This document shows, piece by piece, positions 47,395-57,386 of a DNA stretch of 64,000 bases. Source of the DNA: Benincasa hispida (lineage: Eukaryota > Streptophyta > Magnoliopsida > Cucurbitales > Cucurbitaceae); the NCBI RefSeq assembly GCF_009727055.1, contig NC_052354.1, positions 53,366,960 to 53,430,959 of the forward strand, written 5' to 3'. A program made the translations under genes and the position numbers. Position 1 is the stretch's first letter; each line of letters opens with the position of its first letter. A model generated the notes under the pieces. The model ran no database searches. It was given only the letters and a program-made list of their open reading frames with translations, and was not told the origin of the DNA.

Positions 47395-47515
47395 TGATAG
47401 ACAGTGATAGACTTATATCAGTGTCTATCAATGATAGGTTTGTATTAGTTTAGATTTCTATCAATTTCTATTACTGATAGACATTGATAGACTTTTATCA
47501 GCCTCTATCAGTTTC
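47395..47515. repeat. TGATAGACA tandem/inverted repeat
   Basis: Several words of the type CACTGATAGACAGTGATAGA, ATATCAGTGTCTATCAATGA and ACTGATAGACATTGATAGAC occur in both orientations. They are relatives of 8335-8525 and can form hairpins. Confidence 0.7.
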
Positions 47516-48098
47516 GCGACAAGACAACGACGATGAGGATTCGGCTGTACGAATTTAAGAGTTAGAGGAAGAGAGAGTGAATGGGGTAGAGAGAGAAAAA
47601 GTGACTCACCGACAACTACGTACAACCAAATCTGCAATATAGACCCAAACGACAGTGGATCGACGGTTGGACATGAATGTGGTGGCTACTGGACGTTAGA
47701 GTGTGTGAGTTAGAGAGAGAGACCGAGATCGGATCGAAGGAGAAGAAGAAGAAAGTGTGTGGGTTAAAGAGAGAGACCGAGATCACTGAAGAAGAAGACG
47801 ACGGAGAAGTGGAAAAATGATTAAATTTTACTATTTTTGTAAAATAATTTTTCTTATTTTTCTATTTTTAAACCCCCAATTCCTCAAATAGTTGTCTATG
47901 TATATGTGAAACCAAAACCCTTTGGAGGAAAATGTATGGACAAGCTGACGGAATCCACCAACCTTATCCACCAAAATTCCAAGCACCCAATGCCTCTGAT
48001 CTTGCCCCAAAGAAAAAAAAACAAGAAAATTAGGCAAAAGAGGAGAAAAAAGGGGGAAAAAAAGGAAAAGAAAAACAAGAAAAATAGAAAAAACAGAG
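47516..48098 (+). promoter_or_regulatory. Upstream region of the TL16/MPH2-type gene
   Basis: A purine-rich stretch contains an imperfect ~58-bp direct duplication (GTGTGTGAGTTAGAGAGAGA at about 47700 and GTGTGTGGGTTAAAGAGAGA at about 47755, each followed by GACCGAGATC and GAAGAAGAAG). A T-rich tract follows, then an A-rich 5' leader (about 48005-48098) leading to AACAGAGATGGC, a good start context for the ATG at 48099. No TATA box was assigned with confidence. Confidence 0.45.
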
Positions 48099-48158
48099 AT
48101 GGCAACATCCTTCCTATCAACAGCAAACACATTCCATTCTTCCACACCTTCTTCTTCT

Positions 48159-48190
<32 letters not shown>

Positions 48191-50868
48191 ACCTCCATTG
48201 TTGAGATCAAGATTTGGTTGCCTTCATTGCCATAATAACACTAAACGACTGGTTATCTGCAAGGGAATTAATGACCCACCATCTCAAATTCCAGCTTTAA
48301 CTAAGAGAAGCCTTTCAATCTGCTTCATTTCCAGTTTCATTTTCCCTCTGGTGGGTCAAGGATTTTCCGATGCAAATGCTGCGATTCTTGAAGCTGATGA
48401 TGATGAAGAGCTTCTGGAGAAGGTGAAGAAGGATAGAAAGAAGAGGCTCGAAAGACAAGGGGTTATCAGCTCTGCCAATAAAGAAAAAGGTTTTTTATGC
48501 ATTCTAACTTTTTGTGTTTTGTTCTCTGTGAAAGTTCCAACTTGAAAATTTGATCGTAATACTGGATATGTTTTGGTTTCCCCAATTGGGTTATTTGTTT
48601 GAATTAACAAGTGTGCTCATTTTTGTTCCTTACAATAATTGCATCTTTTTTCTTGCAACTGTAAGAATGAAAATGTGAGAGCACATAACACCAATCTTTC
48701 TCTGTGCTGGTGATTGTTAGGGTTGTTATATGGTAGAGGAAGATTTTGAGATAAAGTTGTTAGGAACATTCAATAGAGAACAAGAGAACAGGACAATGCA
48801 GAACCAATTACTTAGGTCACTTCTGTGAGTTTTTGAAAATTATGAACACTACTTCCTCTTATAAGTTTATGTGTTGTTCTCCACTTTCCACTTGTGCCTT
48901 TTTATGAAATGCCGAAATGCTTACTAAAAATTATGAGAAAACAAACATACTGTTTAAAAAACACAAAACCAAAACAAAATGACCGGAACGTTATTGCTTT
49001 ACCACTCTAATTGCAGGAAAAATCTAATTCAACAATACATAAATGGACATAGAAAAGTAGAAATGTGGGGATATAAGAAGAATTGTGGAGACAAACAAGA
49101 AGAATAATTAATTTTTTAAATAAACAAAATCCACCAAATATATCCATACACATATACCAAAATTCACCATATATATACATCCACCATACATATACATACC
49201 TAAACCCTATTGACTGTGGCCATCCATGGAGATCGTAGTTCCTCTTTCTTTTGATAAATGGAAAGATACATCAAATTATAAAGAGGACTGAAAGTAATTT
49301 ATTAATACCTATGAATATCAATACTCTTAGCATAACTTTAAGAGGTATTTGATAATTGGTTGTGTTTGGATAGCCTAGAGTTCTAAAGCCAAGCATATGA
49401 TTTAAATGTGTGCTTCCTTATCTCCTGGCTATAGGTTTGCTAATCCCATGTGATACTTAAATCTAAGTTTTTCAAACTCACTCTTCAAGCTATGTATTTA
49501 CTTTTGCAAACCACAAACCCACAAGTCAGACACACCCATATCAAACTCAGGTTTCGACCACTCAAATCCTTCTTACAGTCTATGCAAAATCAAGCTTTTC
49601 AACCTCATTTGAAGCAAAACTACACTTGAAACGGTCAGTCAAACAATCCTGTATGAAGTTTAGTATGGTCTTGGTTTCTGATATCATGGGGCTTAATTCT
49701 TCATGTGAGTGGATCACAAGTGTTCTTGCAGTCAATCATAGAGTTTATTATAAGCTATCAAAGGTAAGCTATGAGAGAAGGCATCTACAACAAGCTGAAA
49801 CCTTGCCATAATCATTTGGTCTTTTGCAGGATACCTCCAGGAAGTTGTGTACAAGCTGAGCAAAGTAGGTCAAGCCATTGATAACAATGACTTCTCAACT
49901 GCAAGTTCGGTTCTTGGGGGTAGTAGTGATGCAGATTGGGTCCGGAATGCCAATTTAGCCTTCAACAAGGTTAGCAAAATATGTATCAGGACTGTTTATA
50001 ATACTTTCTAGAAGTTAACTTCCATCTTTGGCTAGAAAATGTACGTTTTATCCTTGACTTACGCACCTAGATATATATATATATATATATATTATAAGAA
50101 ACATTTCATTGATTAATTTTTCAGTTTGATAAATTTTGTGAATATGATGTCTATTGTCAAAATTTCATTGTAACGAATGTCGTGGTTTCTTCTTTTCTTC
50201 TTTTTTCTTTTTAGGCACATCAATCAAGCTCAATATATCACATCACATACCCTGTTCTTTTCTTTTTCAAATGAAGTAGAACTAAGACCATCTAAAATAA
50301 AACAATTTATTAGTCCAACATGATGTTCAAAATTTCAAACTTATAAGACTAGAATGAAAACAAGCATATAATTTAAGGACAAATATATATATTTTAGCCT
50401 TAACTAATTGAACCAGTTCATCTTTCTAGCTATCAGCCCTTTTGATGTGATAAGATGAATGGTAAACAGGTGAACTCAACATGTTTGTCAGGTTGGTGAG
50501 AAGTTAAATGATTCTTTGAGAAATTTCTTACTCTTGTGTAACTTCTTGAGCAGCTGAGCTCAAGTCCTGAAGAGAAATCTGAGGTGGACGCATTCAACTC
50601 CTCTCTAGCTTCATTAATCTCATCAGGTGGGTTATCTTTTAATAAATTATGCAGTAGGCAAGATAAAACAGAATGTAACATTTTGCTCTGGATAAAACTA
50701 CTAGGGATTGAAACATTCAACCCCCCAGACTAAACAATGCAACATTTTTGTATTGCAGTTACTCAGAATGATGTTGAATCCTCCAAAACTGCCTTTGTAG
50801 CATCTGCCAGTGCACTTGAGAAATGGACAGCCATGGTAGGGCTTGTTGGACAGCTGAAGGGGCTTTGA
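48099..50868 (+). CDS. MPH2: Thylakoid lumenal 16.5-kDa-type protein (TL16, MPH2-like)
   Basis: Four exons: 48099-48489, 49830-49969, 50554-50626 and 50759-50868. All introns are GT-AG and the join gives 237 aa. Residues 1-~50 are a Ser-rich chloroplast transit peptide with a run of 14 Ser. A second signal follows: KRSLSICFISSFIFPLVG, then S-D-A-N-A, a likely lumenal processing site. The mature part starts A-I-L-E-A-D-D-D-E-E-L-L-E-K-V and is a mainly helical domain of about 140 aa (VVYKLSKVGQAIDNNDF, F-N-K-L-S-S-S-P-E-E, EKWTAMVGLVGQLKGL). It matches Arabidopsis At4g02530 (TL16/MPH2), which helps keep photosystem II working under high or changing light. The pair before the hydrophobic stretch is KR rather than RR, so the import route (Tat or Sec) is open. 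The first donor, G|GTTTTTTA, is weak but fits phase and family. Confidence 0.85.
48146..48190 (+). repeat. (TCT)n microsatellite coding for poly-Ser in the transit peptide
   Basis: A TTC/TCT run with one interruption (TCC) encodes 14 consecutive Ser in exon 1. Length change here would alter only the transit peptide. Confidence 0.95.
50069..50093. repeat. (AT)n microsatellite in MPH2-like intron 2
   Basis: A run of AT of about 24 bases lies within the 584-bp intron 2, downstream of the donor at 49970. Confidence 0.9.
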
Positions 50869-51318
50869 GTTGAAAAAACAACCATCTACATTGATCTCAT
50901 TTATTCTAAGAATGACCAGCTGTATTTTTATAATCTCTCCAGCTATTTTTCCCTTCCCAAATCTTTGCAGTTAAAAGTCAAGAAGCTGATTTTCTTGTCA
51001 TCTTCTAACTGAGTTTCTGGTGTCAATGTTTCTGAACTTTGAATGGATAGATTCCATTGGTTATTTTGAATGTTATTATCGATTTATCCAAGAAAACCTA
51101 TACTTATGTTTATGAACAAAACTAAATATCATTTCAGTTAGCATTCACCAAAACACTGGCAGAACTCTTTATCATTCATATAGATGGTGATTGACAAGAA
51201 TCAGGAAAGGAGTTCAAGAAATATCCAACAAGTTTTTATTTTTAAATCTTCGTAATAAAATTATCTTTTGATGGCTGCTGACTTGACCAATTAGGTCAAC
51301 TGGAGTAATGCACTCTAA
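50869..51318. other. 3' flank of the MPH2-like gene
   Basis: This is the 3' UTR and intergenic DNA. TTATTTTGAATGTTATTATC and other AT-rich words occur, but no convincing poly(A) signal was fixed. Nothing else was recognised. Confidence 0.45.
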
Positions 51319-51471
51319 GGGGGGACATTTGGGATGCTGAAATGATTATTATAGTCAGTGGTTATTATTGTTAGTGGATTATAATAGTTAGTGTTTGTGG
51401 TATAGATTATTTTAGTCTGGATTATAATAATTTGTATTTAGGGTGTAAACTATTTTTGTTTGGGTAGGTAA
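51319..51471. mobile_element. MITE left half, cut by a copia insertion
   Basis: It starts GGGGGGACATTTGGGATGCT and contains TGATTATTATAGTCAGTGG, GATTATAATAGTTAGTG and GATTATAATAATTTGTATTT, a common dicot MITE style. The other half is absent because the copia LTR begins at 51472. It should lie beyond the copia element's far end. Confidence 0.5.
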
Positions 51472-51690
51472 TGAGAGATAGAAGAAGAAAACACAAGATA
51501 CGTTGAAAACCCTAGTACAGGGAGAAAAAATAATGGTAGAAAGACACTTTTTATTATTTTCAACTTACACACATACAAGAGAGAATAGGCTCTAGAAAGC
51601 CCTAATACAGAAAAGGAAAAAACTAGGGCAAAGTAAAAATACTAAAATGCCCTTAGGGCTAAATACATAAACAACCCCTTATTTTCAACA
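51472..51690 (-). mobile_element. 3' LTR (219 bp) of the second copia element
   Basis: On the minus strand it starts TGTTGAAAATAAGGGGTTG at 51690, right after the polypurine tract CTTGAGAGGGAG, and ends CTATCTCTCA at 51472. The flank at 51467-51471 is GGTAA, the expected left copy of a target duplication. It is short compared with the ~2-kb LTR family nearby, so it marks a different copia lineage. Confidence 0.85.
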
Positions 51691-51699
51691 CTCCCTCTC

Positions 51700-54600
51700 A
51701 AGTTGGGACATAAATGTTGATTAGACTCAACTTACTAACACAAGAACCAAAACTTTGTCAGAGTAATCCTTTGGTGAGAATATCAGCAACTTGTTGACTA
51801 GAAGGGATATAAGGAATACAAATACTGCCACTGTCCAATTTTACTTTGATAAAGTGTCTATCCATCTTCACATGTTTTGTTCTATCATGTTGCACAGGAT
51901 TGTTGGCTATGCTTATAGCTGCCTTGTTATCATAATAGAGCTTCATAGATAGATCGTTGTCTTGATAAAGATCAGACATAACTTTCTTCAACCAGATTTC
52001 TTCACAGATTCCTAGACTCATAGCTCTGTATTTTGCTTCAACATCGCTTCTAGCAACAACACCTTACTACTTACTTCTCCAAGTAACAATGTTACCCCAC
52101 ACAAACGTACACTACCCAGAGGTAGATTTTCTATCTATAATAGATCCTGCCGAATCAGAGTCGATGTAAGCCTCATTACATTTTCTGTCAGTTTCCTGAA
52201 CATCAAACCTTTACCTGGAGTTATTTTCAAGTCTCAGAATCTGATTCACAACTTCCATATGTCTCTCATAGGGTGCCTGCATAAATTGATTAACCACACT
52301 GACAGCGTAGGATATATCTGGTCTAATATGAGATAAGTAGATTAGTTTTCCCACTAGACGCTGGTAATTTTCTTTATCAACAAGAACTTTGTCAACAGAA
52401 TCTCCTAGCTTAGCATTGAATTCTGTGGACAGGTCTACATCCAGTTATACCTATTTCTTTCAACAAATCAAGAGTGTATTTCGATTGAGGGACAAAAAAC
52501 TCTTCTCTTGATCTCGCCACCTCCATTTCAAGGAAATACCTTAGACTCTCAAGGTCCTTAATCTCAAATTCATCAGCCATTTTATTTTTAAGCCTGATAA
52601 GCTCAGCAACATCATCTCCTAATAAAACAATATCATCTATGTACACAATTAAAACAACAATTTTCCTTGATTTTAACCTTTTTGTGAACAAAGTGTGATT
52701 AGAGTGCCCCTGAGTAAAACCTTGGGACTTAACAAAGGTAGTAAACCTATCAAACCAATATCTTGGAGATTGTTTCAAACCGTAGAAAGATTTCCTGAGT
52801 TTACAAACATGATGGTCAAATTGAGCTTCAAAACCAGGTGGAGGACTCATATAAACTTCTTTTTCTAATTCACCATTCAGAAAATAATTTTTCACATCAA
52901 GTTGATGGGGAGGCCAGTCTTTGATAACTGTCATAGAAAGTAGGACTCAAACTGTATTTAGCTTCGCTATAGGAGAGAAAGTTTCTAAGTAGTCTATTCC
53001 ATAGGTCTATGTAAACCCTTTAGCGACCAATCTGGCCTTGTACCTGTCAAGAGTTCCATCATACTTATATAGTAAACACCCATTTGCACCCAACTGTTTT
53101 ATGCCCTTTAGGAAGAACCACACAATCCCACGTATTATTTTTTTTCAAGAGCTCTCATTTCTTCCATGACCACAACCTTCCATTCAAGGACTTCCATGGC
53201 CATATATATGTTGTTTGGTATCGTTACTTTATCTAGGTTAGTAGTGAATACCCTGAACTTAGAAGACAAATTATTGTAAGATAGAAAGCTATACATGGGA
53301 TATTTAGTGCATGACCTGGTACCCTTTCTCAAAGCAATGGGTATATCAAGAGAGGCGTCATAACCCCCCATTTTTCCTGACCCTTCATCAGTAAGAAGAC
53401 GGTGGTCACACTCAGTCCCCTGAGGCAAAGTTTCACCTTCCTTTGTTTCTCCTAATGACTTATCACTGCCTGCAACTCTATCATCCTCTGGAACTATCAT
53501 ATCAACTCTCTCACTTTCAACCACATCATAAATATCATCCTCAACACATACATCAGTATTATCAGGAATAGGAGTACCTTGAGCTGGTGTTGGTTCCGAT
53601 TCATGGACCAAAGCCGGTGGAGCTACAGGTGGCACTATTTCCTTTATGAGATTCTTCTTGTAGTACGTTATCCATGGGACTTGTTTAATAGGTAGGATAG
53701 TATCATTTGTACCCAAGATGAGTTCGGGAAGAAGATCAGTGGGAACTGTAAATGTGGACCGGTTAGTCTCTTCACTAGTATTCTCCCCCTAAAGAGGACT
53801 AATAGGAAAGAATGGTTTATGCTCAAGGAACGTTACATCCATAGAAACAAAGTACTTTCGTGAGGAAAGATGGAAGCACTTGTAACCTCGCTGGTAAAGA
53901 GGATACCTAACAAAGCCACATTTCTGAGCACGAGGGGTAAATTTAGTGCGATTAGGACCATGACTATGGACAAAGGCAGTGCACGCAAACATCCGAAGAG
54001 GAACACCAAGAATAAGATGGGTTGTTGGGTATGACTCTTTAAAGCATTCAAGAGGAGTTTGAAATTAAAGAACACGAGAAGATATCCAATTGATAAGACG
54101 GGCTGTAGTCAGAACAACATCTCCCCATAAGTAAGAGGGGAGAGAAATAGAAAGCATGAGAGACCGTGTAACCTTAATAAGGTGACGATTTTTTCGTTCA
54201 GTCACACCATTCTGTTGAGGTATAAGCATAAGAACTTTGATGGGAAATGCCTTTAGAAGCCAAAAACTCACGAAAGGTGGTGTTAAAGAACTCACAGCCA
54301 TTATCACTATGAAGGGTGACAATTTTAGTATTAAACTGATATAAAATTGTTGGAATATCAATGGTACCTCTGATTTATCAATGAGAAAAAACATCTATGT
54401 AAGACGAGTGTGATCATCAATAAATGTCACAAACCAACATTCCCTGGAGGAAGTAATGATGCTGGAAGGGCCCTAAACATCATTATGGATAAGGGTAAAT
54501 AGCTGGGAAGGTTTGTAAGGTTGGGATGGAAAGGTGACCCGATGCTGTTTTGCACGAATACACACATCACAAGAAAAAGAGGAGATATCGACATTATGAA

Positions 54601-55098
54601 ATAAATAAGGAAATAAATATTGTGACCAAGAAGAAAATGCCATAACATATAATCTTTTTCAAAAGTTTAAAAACAAGAAGACAACAAACTAGTCCTGCAT
54701 CTAGTATCCACAGTTTCTTACTATTAATGTTGAGAAGTACCTGATTGGGCAATAACATTGACCCTAACAGCACCAGAGTCATTCTGGTTATTCACCTGAG
54801 ATTGAGATTGCGAAGCACCATACGTAGAATCACTCACAGGTGCTCGACCAGAGTTTGACTTGTCGTTTGGAGAGCGATGTCTGCTATTCAAAGGTCGACC
54901 ATGTAACTTCTTGCACTAATCCTTTGTATGCCAAGGTTTCTTGTAATGTTCACAAACAGGAGGTGGTTTTCCATTTTTCTTGTCACCATCAACCCCAAAT
55001 GGTTTTACACCAAATGCAGCAGAATCAGTGGCAGAAACAATAGGGTTGTTCATAACACTCGATCTATCTTCCTCTAAACTAACCTTAGAGCATACTTC
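51700..55098 (-). pseudogene. Second copia element: gag zinc knuckle to RNase H
   Basis: On the minus strand, from right to left, the parts are as follows. Gag text reads V-S-L-E-E-D-R-S-S-V-M-N-N-P (55085-55040), then a knuckle with P-P-P-V-C-E-H-Y-K-K-P-W-H-T-K-D (about 54965-54915). GAG-pre-integrase and integrase text reads WHFLLGH-like, F-I-D-D-H-T-R and PQQNGVTERKNRHLIKVTRS (54220-54170). Then come Y-P-L-Y-Q-R-G-Y-K-C and MDVTFLEHKPFFPISPL (53840-53790), a linker (53716-53135), and RT with VYIDDIVLLGDDVAELIRLK (52650-52590). RNase H-like text is followed by KHVKMDRHFIKVKLDSGSIC (51880-51820) and QQVADILTKGLL. It is less decayed than the other copia family here, but frameshifts near 52420, 53720 and 54400 and several stops make it inactive. 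Confidence 0.88.
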
Positions 55099-57173
55099 TG
55101 AAGGAACTCTTATTCAAGAGTACATACGAGCGGAAGTGGATCTTTCTAATTCATTGTGACAGAATTACCGTATATACATTACTTTTATAATGCTAAAGGG
55201 ATCAAGAAATGATACTAGATGAAGATTTCTCGAGTCTGAAGCCCAAACGTCTACCTCGAACAGTCACCACTCGAACAGAAGGAAACGGAGAAGACAACAC
55301 CACTTAGAGCCCTCAATATTGTTGGAGTGAGAATCCAAAGTGTGGGCTTTGTTCAGATTTGGTAAAGGGAAGGAGGAAGAGCGACAGTACACAACGATCA
55401 AACAGGTTGGAGATGCGGTTGTCTATCGCATAGACAATATGCTTGATTGTTTAGGTAAAGTGTACGATCGTGTAGTAAAAGTAAGCGATCGTCTAAACGA
55501 TCGTGTAAGAAAAGGTAAATGATCGTCTATACGATCGTGTAGGAAAAAGGGAGAGCGATTGTCCAAAACGATCACGTAGGAAAAACTAAGCGATCGTCTA
55601 TACAATCATTTAGTAAATACCGAGAGCTAAACGATCGCTTAGGAAAAAGGTAAACGATCGTTTAGATAATAATGTGCGATGGTGTAATTGGTATGCGATC
55701 GCTATCGTATATGTAAGCGATCGTGCAGTCTTATCGTATAGGCACTGATTTTCTAAACGATGTCATTATCTTCTTTACAATATCCGCGCACACCGAGATC
55801 AACATACCGTCTGCTATTTATATTTCACTCATCCGTTTTTTTAAACGAAGAGGCGTCTTCCCATTTCCTTTATAACCGTCCAATTAATGTGATCTTATCA
55901 CATTCATAACTTATAAATTAATATCAAATATTAATTATAATATTTTTTCTTCTACTAGATATAATCTCATACATAAGGTTAATCATATCATATTTAATTA
56001 ACTCGTTCAATTATATCATATATAGCATCAACTCACTCTTGTCAATTTGAACATTTCAAATTGAAACCCAAAACTGACTCTCAACTTGTGTCCAAGCTAC
56101 CAAGGGGACCTTATGGACCTATGGCTCGATGCTCTAACAGTATGTGAATAGTTGACTAAACCTTTTAGTCACGATATCCACCATCCATTAACTACCAGAC
56201 ATTCCATGTAAGACCGACAGTTGAACTCTTCTTGCCATAGATATTTTCTATGTCCATTAGGATATAACCAATCATCAGTACGATGACCCTTCACAGATGC
56301 TCGTAATTACAACAGCCCAATTTACGTTTTTTCCCCTATAATTACATTTCCTCCTTAAGTACCATTGATCCCTAATGAAACAATACAACATAGTCCTACT
56401 ATGTGTGAACAACCTCTTGGGCCATGTAGAAGGTGCGTGGCGCCACATCGTTAAGTCCTGAAAATCAGACCCTTAAGGGAGCTATCTATCGACTTACCCC
56501 TACCTTGGGGAAAGGAGTGAATTCCATCTTGTGTAGCTGAGTTTCCCAGTCTCAAATCAGACAAATCCCCAAAAATGGTAGGTTTTAAGTCGGCGTTCTG
56601 GCCACTTGCATCCATGCAATCAAATGATCGCCTCAATGGTAGGAGTTCCCAACTCATACTCAGGATTGAGGTCAATGTTACCTATGGTCATCCTAGTGAA
56701 GTGAAGTCTCAGTTATGAATGGTGTTATATAACGAGACGTTAACACTTCCTGTCAGGTTTATACAACTACTTTTGTAATAGGACGCCCCCGCTCCGTATG
56801 TCCCCTACACGAATGATCAGGATCAGATCATCTGTGACAAGTTACAACACTTATGACCATTTCATAAATAGCGGGCCGCATCTGTAGCTTGTTTACCGGA
56901 TTAAGGTTTCCCTCCTATATCCATATAACTACAAGACCATTTTGGTTATAACCTCAAACAGGATCCACTTGTATGTCACCACATAACATGCTTTTAAGTT
57001 ACATACAAATAACCAGAGATTTTAAGTTTATTGGTTTGCGGTAAAATGAAAATATCTAAATGTGCAAAGTCAAGTAGTGAAGTAAATATCATTTATATTA
57101 TAATCAAAGTGTTCGTACAAAATTTTGTTTACAAACTACTGGACACAGAGAACTTTATGGCACAAACTCAATA
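55099..57173 (-). mobile_element. Solo LTR (about 2.08 kb) inside the second copia gag
   Basis: Termini on the minus strand: a decayed start near 57173 (TATTGAGTTTGTGCC) and an end ...AGTTCCTTCA at 55099. The flanks, minus-strand sense, are GAAAT (57178-57174) and GAAGT (55098-55094), a 5-bp target duplication with one change. Gag text continues on both sides (L-N-S-K-F-D near 57250; E-V-C-S-K-V-S-L-E-E-D at 55098), so the insertion point is firm. It carries the CGATCG cluster at 55465-55723. Confidence 0.85.
55465..55723. repeat. Cluster of nine CGATCG palindromes in LTR
   Basis: CGATCG occurs at 55465, 55486, 55498, 55532, 55591, 55632, 55655, 55696 and 55718. Each is usually set in TAaRCGATCGTNTAG, and near-copies such as AACGATCACGTAG and AATGATCGTCTA lie between. 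At this base composition far less than one would be expected. Spacings are irregular, often about 21-23 or 41. Confidence 0.9.
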
Positions 57174-57386
57174 ATTTCCAAAAGAGAAGGTATCTGTCTC
57201 TGTCCTAGTATTCGACTGCGCACTTGCATCAAACTTGGAATTCAGACGAGGCAAGAAAGTCACAAATGCGATCAACTTACCTCAATTTTTGAATATTGAA
57301 CTCCACTTACATGAAAAAATCCTAGACAACTTCATGACATAATCCATCTCCTGTTAGATTAGAGATGGTTTATTAAAATAGGAAGT
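57174..57386 (-). pseudogene. Gag remnant of the second copia element, upstream of the solo LTR
   Basis: On the minus strand it reads L-N-S-K-F-D with related gag words (about 57290-57190), then I-P-S-L-L-type text reaching the solo LTR at 57173. It ends at 57386, where a plus-strand LTR begins, so the rest of gag and the 5' LTR must lie beyond the window's right side. Confidence 0.6.

Noticed and set aside
47831..48235. Overlapping open frames of about 104-109 aa on both strands, Lys- or Phe-rich
   Set aside because: They are produced by purine/pyrimidine tracts in the 5' leader and exon 1 of the MPH2-like gene. The composition is low-complexity and there is no family resemblance.
55465..55723. 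CRISPR-like array
   Set aside because: The repeated word is short and palindromic, spacing is irregular, and this is plant nuclear LTR DNA, so it is not a CRISPR array.
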